Shown in pieces: positions 45,505 through 55,719 of a stretch of DNA of 64,000 bases (position 1 is its first letter; each line of letters opens with the position of its first letter). The notes below the pieces were generated by a model. The model ran no database searches, was not told the origin of the DNA, and worked only from the letters and a program-made list of their open reading frames with translations. This DNA is from Strigamia acuminata. Lineage: Eukaryota > Arthropoda > Chilopoda > Geophilomorpha > Linotaeniidae. The stretch covers positions 250,001 to 314,000 of the forward strand of contig CASHSZ010000002.1 in assembly GCA_949358305.1 (NCBI GenBank), in the 5' to 3' direction. The position numbers and the translations under genes are program-made.

Positions 45505-47355
45505 ATGGTTGATTCGAATAGGGTTTCGAATGCCATAGATAATTTGAGTGGGATCTCAATTAATAATGGACAACACGGGGAAACTCAACATAGATACGGG
45601 AGTTTTGAGTGCTTGAACAAGGTTCAAATTGACAGCAGCAATCCCCCTAATTCTGACATAGCAAATCAGAAACGTTTTCCCAGGAAGACGAAGAAGTCTA
45701 AGGATTCTGTAAATTTGGGCAGAGTCCCAATTACTAACAATGAGGGGGAAAAGTCATATAGCATGACCAGGATTGTTAGCAATTGTTCTGAGACCAAGGA
45801 CCGGAAAGGGATTTTAGGGAAATCCGAGTTTACTAAAAAGTCTAAGAAAAGAAAAGACAGAGCTCTTCCTCTTTATTTGTGGCAGATGCGTTTGAGACAT
45901 TTAGATAAAGAGAGCGTTCTTGGTATGAATCACTCAAAGAGAGTTTTTGGCGTCCTATTAGAGGACAAAGAGATTACCCCTCATGCATCTTGTGTAGTAA
46001 CAGAAGCTACAAAGCCAGATATGCCCCCAACACAGAGAGTTCACCTCGGGGAGGTTTTAGATTTGATTAATCTTAGTGTTTGGGATGTCCCACACAAAAT
46101 GGGAGAACAATACATGGTTTTAGTTGATGATTGTTCGCAATATATCTGGATTAGACATTCAAAGAATGGGAAAATTGTAATTGATATGTTTCAGGATTGG
46201 GTAAAGGAAACTGAGCATATGCTTGGCAGAAAAGTAAAAAGAATTTATTTGGGACATGGGATGGATTATTCCCCAAAAGAATTAATTGAATGGGTTGAAA
46301 TTGCCGAATGTATTGGAATCGAGATTGCTGGAATGGAATCTGCCAACCCTGAAATTTATTCCATCTCTGAGAGCGCCAACGAAGACATTGTAACGGGAGT
46401 GAATATTTTACTACGGGAAAACAGGTTTCCAAACACTTTATGGATGGAACTGGCCGATACGATGGCATATTTGCGTAATCGCGTTCCAAAAGTTAGTTTG
46501 AATATGGAAGCTCCTTATAATGTATTGTATACGCGACCGGTATCAGTGAGACACCTCCGATGTATTGGGTCGAGGGTTAAAGTTTTAACTCGCATTAGGA
46601 ATGTGAAAGGTCTCAAACATACCTGGGAAGGCGCGTTAGTCGGATATGCTGAATTTGGAAAAGCTTATCGGATCTGGGATCCAAAGCGGGACAAAGTTGT
46701 TTCTTTGGTCAAGTTAAAGGTGTACGAACAGGATTATTGGTTCGAGGGGGAAATAGGTAACCCTATGGAAGTTGTTAAAGCGAAAGATAACGGTTCGACG
46801 GATTCGCACACTCTTCCTGAGAATGAGACAGAAGAGGTTTCAACCATTGTCGTACAGCCTGGTTTTCAATCCCCAGAGTTTTCGTCTTTTGTGAAGACAC
46901 CGGAAGAAGATATTCCCCCAGACTTTACATTAGTTGGTGTAAGCGAGTCCAAAGTTGTTGAACTAGAGGGGGAAATTGTCTCAACACAAGTACAGACATT
47001 GCTTGGTGCAAATGAGTGCAAACTCGTTGAAACAGAGGGGGAAATTCAAAAGACCAAGAGAAGGAAACGAAAGAATAAAACAAACAAAATAAACAAAGAT
47101 GTTGTATTAACAACAAAGGTCGATGAACGCCAATTAACGGCTTGCGAACTGATTACGGATGGTGATATTCCAGACACTTTGTCCGAGATGGTTTTGATCA
47201 ATGAGGGGGAAGACAATGAAGTAAATTCTGATGGATATTTTATTCATGATTGGGAGTCTGATCCCTTGTTATTGGAGTTTAAGAAACGAAATGATCGGCT
47301 TGTGTTTGGCGACGTGACCATCACGTGGGATGATGAGTTTATGTATATTAGATGA
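45505..47355 (+). CDS. Element 5 ORF2: catalytically degraded copia integrase-like protein, 616 aa
   Basis: First in-frame ATG is 45505. Residues ~130-420 align with the copia integrase along its length (LVDDCSQYIWIRHS, ANEDIVTGVNILLRENRFP, VSVRHLRCIGSRVKVL, WEGALVGYAEFGKAYRIWDP). Key residues are changed: the zinc HHCC is mostly gone, the first catalytic Asp is Ser (LSVWD, residue 191) and the second is Gly (LGHGM, residue 250); the Glu is kept. The C-terminal third is acidic with a duplicated block (ESKVVELEGEI / ECKLVETEGEI) and a Lys/Arg-rich stretch, and stops before any RT. The frame is open over 1.85 kb despite the lost active site. It could act as a structural or RNA/DNA-binding protein of the particle. 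Confidence 0.82.
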   Translation: MVDSNRVSNAIDNLSGISINNGQHGETQHRYGSFECLNKVQIDSSNPPNSDIANQKRFPRKTKKSKDSVNLGRVPITNNEGEKSYSMTRIVSNCSETKDRKGILGKSEFTKKSKKRKDRALPLYLWQMRLRHLDKESVLGMNHSKRVFGVLLEDKEITPHASCVVTEATKPDMPPTQRVHLGEVLDLINLSVWDVPHKMGEQYMVLVDDCSQYIWIRHSKNGKIVIDMFQDWVKETEHMLGRKVKRIYLGHGMDYSPKELIEWVEIAECIGIEIAGMESANPEIYSISESANEDIVTGVNILLRENRFPNTLWMELADTMAYLRNRVPKVSLNMEAPYNVLYTRPVSVRHLRCIGSRVKVLTRIRNVKGLKHTWEGALVGYAEFGKAYRIWDPKRDKVVSLVKLKVYEQDYWFEGEIGNPMEVVKAKDNGSTDSHTLPENETEEVSTIVVQPGFQSPEFSSFVKTPEEDIPPDFTLVGVSESKVVELEGEIVSTQVQTLLGANECKLVETEGEIQKTKRRKRKNKTNKINKDVVLTTKVDERQLTACELITDGDIPDTLSEMVLINEGEDNEVNSDGYFIHDWESDPLLLEFKKRNDRLVFGDVTITWDDEFMYIR

Positions 47356-47432
47356 TTAAACTTTTCTCATGGGCTTTTTTCTTTTGAAGATTTAAAATCT
47401 GTATTTTCTCAAATGTTTGGACAGAGGGGGAA

Positions 47433-47793
47433 TGTTAGGAATCAATTGTGGCCAAGCATTTGAATGGCATATTTCACTGTATATAGTCATTGTATAGTTT
47501 ATCTAGTAGTGTGCAATCTTGTTATGATTTGGATGTGTATTCTTTGTTGGCACGGATGGTGCACCGTACATCATTGTTATGATTTGTTCTTTATTATAGT
47601 TGTGTCATATCTCATGCAGGAACCGAATGAGATTCCTTACTTGCAATGTATTGACAGGATTTGTCCTGTGAAAAGTGTCATCACTTCACTTAGTTAATAA
47701 AGTTTGGCGGCCATGTTGGCCTCTACATGCCACTACTGGATTTGGCTGCTTTTCTGGTTTTTAGTCACTCACCAACACCAAAGATCCCCAACA
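47433..47793 (+). repeat. 3' LTR of element 5
   Basis: Partner of 42073-42433, preceded by the polypurine tract GAGGGGGAA (47424-47432) and followed by the TSD TCTAT. Confidence 0.93.
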
Positions 47794-49160
47794 TCTATGA
47801 TGCTGTTGGATCCAACGGCGATACGCGTCTCCCGCCTGCCTCTCGGTCTCAGACTGGCCTTCGGGCCGGTCAAAAAAAAAAGAAAAAAATTAATAAATAG
47901 ATAAATAAGTCGGGAACAAAACGCATCCATCCCGACGAATAGTGACAGTTGGGCTCGTTGAGCGGTGGCGAAGGCGGCGGCAACCCCGACGACTCGTCCC
48001 AAAAATAAGCTCCCACATCGACACTCATCCGTTAGTCTAGACCTCGTGACGCGCATTCTACTCGCGTCCGACAGATTCGGTTCGTTGTGGGCATAGAAAA
48101 CGTCCGCACACCGATACGGCATGTTTCGACGTCGATGCGCGACCGCGAAGCGAAGTCCCCGACGGCGTACATACTCGCACGAGCGCGTTCGCGCGCGCGA
48201 TAATGCGTGTGATGCGATGCTGATGTCCGTCAACGTGGATATATGTCCACAAAGTGTCCGGTGTTTATGGCAACGCACCAGGGCGCAATTAACTACCAAC
48301 GAGAATTGAAAATGTAATTGTTTAATAAAAAGAAACTCGTATAATATTGAAACGATAATAAAAACGCAAAATTTAGATTCAAATTCAGATTCGAATTGGG
48401 TAAGATTAGGTCAGGTTAGACCCACAAACTCTGGGGGAGCGACACGAAAATGAAAAGGGCGCACCTATCGCTTATAGATGTCTGGCGATCGACAATGGGT
48501 GGACGATTAAAGTTTAAATTTCGGATCGTGGTATCGGTTTCGCGGTTCGTATTCCAATAGTTAATCACATTATCTTTGTACCAAACGACCGATACAAAAG
48601 TTTTGTAAAATATCCGCCGTTTTATATTTTAATTTCACCTTCCGGTTGCCACGCGCTGTCGTAGTTGGTGCGAATCTCCATCAACGCATTCGACGGGCTT
48701 CGAGAGTGATTCCAGTAATCCAGACCAATCCTGGCCCTCGCGGAAATCCGGAGGGTTTTGGTTTTCCGCGATTGTTTTACTCACTTCTGTGGTTTTTCTA
48801 CTGTATGAGTTAATAGATGTTCTTTTGAACGTCTCTCTGTACAGAATACGGGGCAGCTGGCGCCGACAAGCACCGGCAGCCCCAAACAATTTGTTCAAAA
48901 ATAAGCTTCTGCACGGGATTTCCATTTTTAACATTATGGTGTTTTTTTTTTTTATTGCCACCAAAGCGCGCTACCACCGCAAATTTTCCCGCGTTTGCCA
49001 TGTACGCGCCGAAAACCACAGGCAATGAACTTTTCCACAAACTGAAAAACAAAATATATGGGTAAGCGCACATGGGCGAATAAAACAAGATTAGCCCAAT
49101 TTCGGAATTTATTGGGTCGACGTTTTGTATTTACGCGTGACGGGGGCACCACATGTGGAA
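47794..49160. repeat. GC-rich array units right of element 5
   Basis: The UUCG hairpin is at 47852-47871, the D block at 47945-48015, E' at 48040-48310, then a TTCAGATTCGAATTAGGTCAG-like block, the CTTCCGG...CGTCGTAGT block near 48640, D' (GGGGCAGCTGGCGCCGAC...) at about 48852-48910, and module F (CTTTTCCACAAACTGAAAAAC...) at 48960-49160. Module F recurs at about 51,530-51,720 and 59,930-60,065. No gene is supported. Confidence 0.7.
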
Positions 49161-49485
49161 AACGCGCAAATCACGCGCGAATCACGCGCGTCTACGCACA
49201 TTGGAAACTTAGTATTAACGTTCGTTTCGAGTTAAATAAAAACGACGACCGTGACGAGGACCACAAAGACGGCGATAGCAGGATTCGTCGGAACAACGAG
49301 GATTGCCAACGAGAGAGACCCGTTCATTTGCCGACGCTCCATAGTTCAAACTTAAATCGTTCTCGGACTGCCACCAGATGTCACATCAGCCGCTCACGAC
49401 ATACACACACTTTGGTTCGGCAGCTTATATCAAACGCGCGCGTTTCATCTTCCGTCTGATCCTCACTGCCACCTCGTGTTCGTTG

Positions 49486-49548
49486 GTAAGTAAGTTTGAT
49501 GCTTTGTGTGATTTCTCGGTCAATGGACCACGCCCACGACCACAATCA

Positions 49549-49624
<76 letters not shown>

Positions 49625-49636
49625 ATTTATTTTCAG
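49486..49636 (+). repeat. 5'-UTR intron with a (TC)n microsatellite
   Basis: The donor GTTG|GTAAGT (exon end 49485) and acceptor TTTTCAG|TTG (exon start 49637) frame an intron that is about half (TC)n (49553-49622). Both open frames through the repeat are artefacts. Confidence 0.6.
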
Positions 49637-49666
49637 TTGTTTACTCGTCTCACAAACAAAAGGAAA

Positions 49667-50246
49667 ATGGCGGAAGCACCACAAGAGGAGGGTGGCGGCA
49701 GGTCATACTCCTGCGCTCTATGCGATGATAAACACCCCGATAGTAAGAAACGTTTATTTATTTACTTATTATTTTATATCTTTTATTCCATATGTTTTAT
49801 TTATTTTATATACATAAATATTTTTTAATTTTATTTTAATTTTTTTTTTTCTTTTTCTTCCCCCCCCCCCCCGCCCCACGTGCCTCAGGACCGGACGGAT
49901 TCTTCTGCGTCGACGTCTTTCGCCACCAGCGACAGCGACACAACATCCACAAGGACGCGAATGATTTCGTCCGAGGGCTGTTGAAAAAATTCTCGCGCGA
50001 GCCCGTCTGTCTGGCATCGGTGAGTGTCCAATTATCCTCTTCACTCACACACTAGTTAACTAATTCGTATTTTTATTTTTTCCCCTTTCTTCTTAGGCGT
50101 TGAAACGAGTGCACCGACTCAACGGGCGACGCTGTCCGTTTTGTGCAGAGACGCCCTCTCCCGGGGATCTCGTCACTCATTGGGCGGAGGCACACGATTA
50201 CCAAGCGCCCGCCGGAAATGATGGAGGTGGCGTCAATGAACATTAG
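49667..50246 (+). CDS. Small two-C2H2 zinc-finger protein, 118 aa, three coding exons
   Basis: Exons 49667-49742, 49889-50019 and 50097-50246 join in frame with GTAAG/CAG, GTGAGT/TAG boundaries (phases 1 and 0). The ATG has a good context (AAAATGG). Finger 1 is CALC (residues ~17-20) with histidines in FRHQRQRH; finger 2 is CPFC-X12-H-X4-H near residues 83-104. Between them is a basic helix (DFVRGLLKKFSR). A 5'-UTR exon ends at 49485. The architecture suggests a nucleic-acid-binding protein; the family is not recognised. It is convergent with the next gene (stop codons 152 bp apart). Confidence 0.72.
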
Positions 50247-50397
50247 TTTTTATTTAATTTTATTTTTTTCTCATAATTTGCATTGTCCGACTCTTCCCCA
50301 TTTGCTTTTATTTTTTTTTTACAAAAAAAAAAAAAAAAAAATCCACATTAATCATCTTTATTGTTATCATTATTACAAATACACGATCAATTTTTTC

Positions 50398-51351
50398 TTA
50401 TCCCGCGTCTTCTTTGCCAGACTCTCGATTCTTTCTCTGAGCTTCGTCACCGTCTCCTTCGTTTTCTTCTGGTATGACTCTTACCACACCCACACGGACT
50501 AACGCGCTCACCACTGAACCCGACAAAAGAACATCTCCATCTGGGAGCGTCTCGATCCACATGGAATCGTCTCTGTTGCGTCCCTTCTTTCGCTCCTCCT
50601 CCTCTCGTTCCTCCTCCTTCGTCACTCTTCGAAGTATAAGATCCACCGTCTTCAACCTACCCGTCGGCGCACGCGGAGTGGAAGCGGTGGACGACTGGAA
50701 AAGGAAAGGGGGAAAAAAAATAAACGAAAAAACGAATAAATAATAGGAATCTCAACGGGATACCCCTTTAACTGGCGTCGTATTCCCCGTCTCAAAAGGG
50801 CGCTTCGGCGTCTGCGGCGTTCTTGGTGACGATGGTTGCGATTGCGGCGACTGTGGTCGTGTCGGTGCCTCATTCCCGGCGATGATTGACATCTGTAAAG
50901 AGAGAAATAAATAAATAAATAAATTAAATTAAATTAAATTAAAATAAATTAAATTGAGATACGAACGCGAAGAGAGGAGGAGAGAAAGGAGACCGAAACA
51001 TGAACGAGAGAGGAGCGTTACAGTTTCACCGTATAGCGGGTAATTGATTGATTGATAGCGTGTTGTACGAAATGAATTATCTCCAAACAAACACCCATTT
51101 GTTTATTTATTTGTTAATCTCGCTCGTTCGCTTAATTTTATAAAATTCATTAAACTCATTTGTACATTCATCAAATTGATCGTTTCGTTTAGCGATGAAA
51201 ACAACGACAATTCAGATGTTCACGCGGGCAACATGGCGTATACGTGCGTTTTGTGCACGCAAAATGTGAATACGGCCAATTGACAAAATAACAATTCATA
51301 GACAGAGATTTAACAACTCACCTCTGTGGACGAAGCGCATGGTGCGTCCAT
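50398..51351 (-). CDS. Pro/Ser-rich then highly charged protein, 151 aa, three exons
   Basis: Minus-strand exons are 51351-51322 (MDAPCASSTE), 50892-50764 and 50694-50398, all phase 0, with donors GTGAGT and GTATCC and acceptors TTTACAG and TTCCAG. Exon 2 encodes a Pro/Ser/Thr/Gln stretch (TRPQSPQSQPSSPRTPQTP) with possible SP/TP kinase sites. Exon 3 starts with a likely strand-helix (GRLKTVDLILRRV), a run of Glu/Lys/Arg, then a conserved-looking segment WIETLPDGDVLLSGSVVSAL and an acidic tail. AATAAA on the minus strand lies at about 50363-50358. Function not recognised. The second donor (GTATCC) is weak, so exon 2's 3' end is the least certain boundary. Confidence 0.6.
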
Positions 51352-51428
51352 TTTGACGAATGAACCGACACGACACCCGGTGATAACAATGGCGGTGGTA
51401 ACACGTGACGGGTCACACTTCTAATTAA

Positions 51429-51451
51429 ATAATAATAATAATAATAATAAC

Positions 51452-51484
<33 letters not shown>
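51429..51484. repeat. (AAT)n microsatellite
   Basis: Imperfect (AAT)n tract upstream of the 151-aa gene, separating its promoter region (with AATGGCGG at about 51389-51396) from array module F. Confidence 0.95.
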
Positions 51485-52160
51485 TTATAAAAATGACAAG
51501 TCGAAAACAAGCTATTCACGGGGTTTCGCGGATTGTCGCCAGAATGCGCCACCGCCGCGGATTTTCCAAGTTTGACATGTAGGTGTCGAATATTATGATT
51601 AACGAACTTTTCCACGTTAAAATTAAAAAAAACAAAATATACGGTTAGACGCATATAGATAGATAAAACATGATTAATCTGGTTCCGGAATTTATTGGGT
51701 CACTTTTTAACGCGGGAAACGTCAAGTGATCGCATCGGACGAACATTTTGGTATCCATTAAAGGACACGAGTTCCACCGGGCTGCGCAGTGGTTCCGAGT
51801 AATTACATCACAGGTCGCGTGACCGGACGTTTGATCCAACACGCTAAACGTTCGTGTCTAGTTGAATAAAAGCCTTTACGATGGCGCGCCGTGCATCGCG
51901 GAATGGAATTTAAACCATAGACCAGTTTAAGCGTTCACAATCTCATTTCACGCGACATCTATCGTGATAATCTGATTAATGGTTGGGGTACACGGTGTGA
52001 CGTAATTACTCAGAATCGTCACGTTAAAAAACAAAACGAAATGGGTGGATGGATGGGAATTTTTATTTCAGTCAGTTTTATTTACTCGCCTAAAAAAGAA
52101 AAAAAGAAAAAAAAAGAAAGAAAAAAAAAGAAAAAAGAAAAGGAAAAAGGATAACAACGA
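51485..52160. repeat. Array modules F and A, diverged copy
   Basis: 51,530-51,720 matches module F; 51,790-51,870 matches the right part of module A (GCGTGACCGGACGTTTGATC, TTGAATAAAAGCCTTTA). An A/G-rich tract (AAAAAGAAA)n lies at 52093-52150. No protein gene. Confidence 0.65.
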
Positions 52161-52329
52161 ATACGACGATTGGTCGAGTGGACGGAGATACCCGCCGCGT
52201 GGAACCGTGTGCCGAGAGGATGGAGACAGACAGCCGCCATGTTTCCGGATTATGTCACTTGGTGTCGCTCTATGCATCGATAGTGATCACGCGCGGGACA
52301 GACAACGTCGTGTTTCCATCTTCCAAAAA
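52161..52329 (+). other. Putative 5' exon of the 111-aa gene, containing a SINE head
   Basis: TTGGTCGAGTGG (52170-52181), ATACCCGCCGCGTGGAACCGTG match the tRNA-like head of the SINE at 59636. The stretch ends at a good donor AAAAA|GTGAGT (52329/52330). The next acceptor is GTTCCAG at 52587-52593. The transcription start is not visible. Confidence 0.4.
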
Positions 52330-52596
52330 GTGAGTAGTTGACCGTTCTACCGTCACATTTATCAGTCAATCAATCGACAAATTGAAAAAAAAAACAACCC
52401 TTGATTACCTCTACGCCTCTCTCGACAACGTATCAATTAACACGCGCGTGCAAACACGAACGCCTGCATTGGTTCGGTCGGGCACCGCTCGCTCGCTCAT
52501 TTGACAGACTCGTGACTTGAAATTTTTTATTTTTTCTTAGCCGTTATTTTATTTTCCTTTGCATTCGACTTTAATTTAATTTCTATGTTCCAGACG

Positions 52597-53299
52597 ATGA
52601 ACAAAAACGAGAAAAACGACCACAACAACGACGGCGATGATGCAAGGTGAGAGATTCGACCGACCGGTTTCGATCGATCGTTCGTTTATCCGTTTCTTCA
52701 TTTCTTTATTTCTTTGTTTATTCAGTTGTCAGCCAATTGATCCGCCCCAGTCGTCATCGTGGCAGTGGACCGAACCCGGTCACATTCGACCCATCATGCG
52801 GGTTGCGCCATTCCAGCGCGCGACTCCGGAACCGATGTAATTCGGTCAAACGTCTCGTTTGATTTATTTATTCATTTATTTATTTATTTATTTATTTATT
52901 TATTTTTTAAGCCATCCTCGCGGACGTTCCGTACTGTTTGTTCGCTTCGCGGGCGCCCAGTTGATGGGACCGGGACGTCCGATGCCGATGTGAGTTAATT
53001 CGATTCAACGTTTTGTTTTTGTTTTTGTTTCGTTTTGTTTCACCGATTGGTTGGTTTGATTCGAATTGATTTATTTATTTATATTTATTTTATTTTATTT
53101 TCTATTTTTCAAGTCAATCCCGCGGGCGCGCCAGGATGCTAGCGCGTTTCGCGGCCACCGAACCGATGTTGCCAGGGCGTCCGGCGTCGAGGTAATTAAT
53201 TCGGTTCAACGTTTCAATTTGTCCGCCCGTCCATCAGTTTGTTCACTTAGTTTATTCAATTTGATCTCTTCCTCAGTGACCCACAACCAGGCGCGTAAT
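52597..53299 (+). CDS. 111-aa protein with tandemly duplicated 26-residue exons
   Basis: Five coding exons: 52597-52646, 52726-52836, 52912-52989, 53114-53191 and 53278-53299 (stop TAA). All four introns are phase 2, with consensus GT donors and AG acceptors; each frame stays open only if these are spliced. Exons 4 and 5 are both exactly 78 nt and alignable (HPRGRSVLFVRFAGAQLMGPG / QSRGRARMLARFAATEPMLPG, each within 20-21 residues), as are the intron starts after them (GTnAnTTAATTCG.TTCAACGTTT). Exon 3 looks like a more diverged copy. The N-terminus is Asn/Asp/Lys-rich. AATAAA is at 53370-53377. It is basic and Pro/Arg/Gly-rich, without a known domain; probably lineage-specific. Confidence 0.62.
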
Positions 53300-53399
53300 C
53301 GGCGATGTGACGAGTCGATTGTGAATCTTTTTTTATTTTATTTTTCTATTTTTCGTTTTTATTTTGTAAACAATAAAAACACTCAACTTTTATCATAGA

Positions 53400-55300
53400 A
53401 TTTGAAAAGTTTGACAATTTCTTATTAAATTTTGAATTGGAGTGTGGGGGGAGCAATGGTCGAAACGTCGTTACGGGGAACCAGATGGAAATGTTAGCGA
53501 TAAAGTCGTTCAAAGTCATAAAATCGGTGTCGATTTTTACGAGGCGTTGGGGACGGTTGGAACTCGAGTCAACCAATGGACACGTCGATGCCACTCCGTT
53601 GTAAAATGCCACACACAGACACACACGTGCACGCGCGAAACATCAACAATAAAGCTCGTAAAACGACACAAATTGTCGAGTGAATAAGCGAATTGGGTTC
53701 TCCATTTCGACGATGATTGCCGGGGAGTAATTCGATCCTCCCCCTCTATCGTCGTTCGTCACCCATCGAATTTCGGTCACTGCATCCGATGGATCTACTA
53801 ACACCTTCAGACCAACCGGGACTGATTCGAGCCCTCGCGGAAATCCGGGGGGTTTCGGTCACAAAAGTCTGCATTCGGGTTGCGCAACCACTCTATTGTT
53901 CAGCCGTTGGTCAGCCGGGGCAGTTGGCACCGACGAGCGTCGACAGTCCCAACAAATTCTTCCAAAATAAACTCTCACATCGACATCACAACGTTCCGCC
54001 GGTACAAACAAACAAACAGTTATGAAAAACACTTGGTTTATCTATTTATTTATTTATTTATTTGTCCGTTCGTTTACACACACTCTCTTTGCACATGACA
54101 GATTCGGCATCTGGTCGTAGAAAATTTCAATATTTTGATGCAACACGTTCTGGTGTCAGTGCGCGATCGTGAGCGAAGTCCTCGACAATGTGCTCGCATG
54201 AGCGTGTCTTTGTTTGCCATGCACACGCGTGAACGCGTTCCCACGCGCGATAATATGCGAGGTGCGATGTATGTAAGCGCGACATGGATTTTTGACACCG
54301 GCATCGATAATAATGTTCACCAACGTGGATAAATGTCCGAAGGTGTCCGGTGCTTATGGCAACGCACCGGGACGCAGTTAAATAGCAAGTAGAATTAAAA
54401 ATATAATTGTTTAATAAAAGGAAACTCTCATAATGTTGAAACGATAAAGCAAACGCAGAATTCAGATCCAAACTCAGATTCGAATTAGGTCAGATTAGGC
54501 CAGGTTATAGATCCACAAACTCCCGAGACGCGACAAGAAAATGAAAAGGACGCGTTTATCACTTATAGGTGCCTGGCGATCGACAACGAGCGGACGATTA
54601 AAGTTTAAATTTCGGATCTTGGAACCGGTTCCGCGGTTCGTATTCCAATGATTAACGAGATTATCTTCGTAGCAACCGACTGGAACAAAAGTTTCGTAAA
54701 ATATCCGCCGTTTCATATTTTAATTTTACCTTCCAGAGTTGACGTCCCGTCGGAGTCGACGCGAGTTCTAATCACCGCGTCCGCTGCATTTTGCGAAAGC
54801 CTTCAGACCGAGAGCAGAGCGAGGGGCCGTCGCCGCTCGGTCGAGCGGCACAGTACCCACCGAGTGGCGCGGTACCCGAGTTCTTCTGTCGCCAGTGCCT
54901 ATATGCGTCCCATTTGCACGCTGCACGCCCCTCTCGGTCTCAGACTGGCCTTCTGGTCAGTCACAATAACAAATCAAAAATAAGCTACACAGCCAGTGGC
55001 GAAAACAATGCGAGGGGGACGACGTTCGACCGAATCTCTGGCAATGGCTTCCTAATCCTATCCGAATCCCATGAATCTTTCGAATCTTTCGAATCCCAAA
55101 CCGATGTGTGCTTCTCTCGTGGATGCGCGCGAAGAAACGAAGAGGAAAAGAGAAAACGCAGAGAAGAGAATGGGAAAGAATCCCTCTCTCTCTCTTTATT
55201 TATTTATTTATTTATTTATTTTTTATTTCTTTATTTTTTTTTTTTTTTTATTTCTTTATTTATTTATTTTTTTTTTTTTCTTAATTTCTAATTTGTGTCA
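53400..55300. repeat. Array units between the 111-aa gene and thymidine kinase
   Basis: An 81-codon frame at 53442-53687 shows no domain. From 53,700 array landmarks return: CATCCGATGGATC..CTTCAGACCAA, D' at about 53918-53975, an E'-like block to 54,400, GAATTAGGTCAGATTAGGCCAGG at 54484, CGTCGGAGTCGACGCGAG at 54749, a SINE copy at about 54,820-54,990 with a diverged hairpin (54943-54962), then (TTTA)n at 55196-55275. Confidence 0.65.
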
Positions 55301-55428
55301 CCGAGTGTCGCGTCGTATTCTCGCGTCTTTGCAGCGAGCGACGGGCTAAAGCTTTCCTACCATACCGCGCTTTGCTTCGCGCACTTGTACGCATTGGTTC
55401 ATTCGCTATATCGAGTTTCGTTTGCACG

Positions 55429-55706
55429 GTAAGCAAACCTAGTCAATTTTCAAAATAGAAAAAGGGGAAGAATCTCCAACAATTTGACCGACTCGTCAAT
55501 TAAACCGACCGACCAACTAACTAAATGAACCAGAACGGGTCGATGCGCGAGCACGGGCGGGAATCCCCGTGGTTACACCACTATCACCGCCATTTTGTTC
55601 TCGATCTCTATCCAATTTTAGTTTTGCAGTCGGACTCACGATTTTGTCAGTTTTTCGTTTTTCATTTATTCGTTTAAATTCTTTCTCTTTTTCCTCGATG
55701 GTAGAC
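55429..55706 (+). other. Putative 5'-UTR intron of thymidine kinase
   Basis: Donor TTGCACG|GTAAGC (exon end 55428) and acceptor GATGGTAG|ACG (exon start 55707) after a T/C-rich stretch. A minus-strand frame across the region is a shadow. Confidence 0.4.
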
Positions 55707-55719
55707 GCAACAAGACGAG

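Larger units (their letters stand above)
42073..47793 (+). mobile_element. Non-autonomous copia derivative (element 5), recently transposed
   Basis: The 5.7-kb element has two apparently identical 361-bp LTRs (42073-42433, 47433-47793; TGTTAGGAATC...CCCCAACA), a perfect TSD TCTAT, a 16-base tRNA-Met PBS and a polypurine tract (CAGAGGGGGAA). It encodes a CCHC protein and a protein with a copia integrase-like fold but no RT or RNase H at all. The leader carries the conserved blocks of elements 1, 2 and 4, so it may be mobilised by such relatives. Confidence 0.93.

Noticed and set aside
49425-49625. Minus-strand Arg-Glu repeat protein
   Set aside because: Pure translation of the (TC)n microsatellite inside an intron.
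53442-53687. 81-aa plus-strand frame as a gene
   Set aside because: No domain, no convincing start or splice context, and an AATAAA falls inside the frame.
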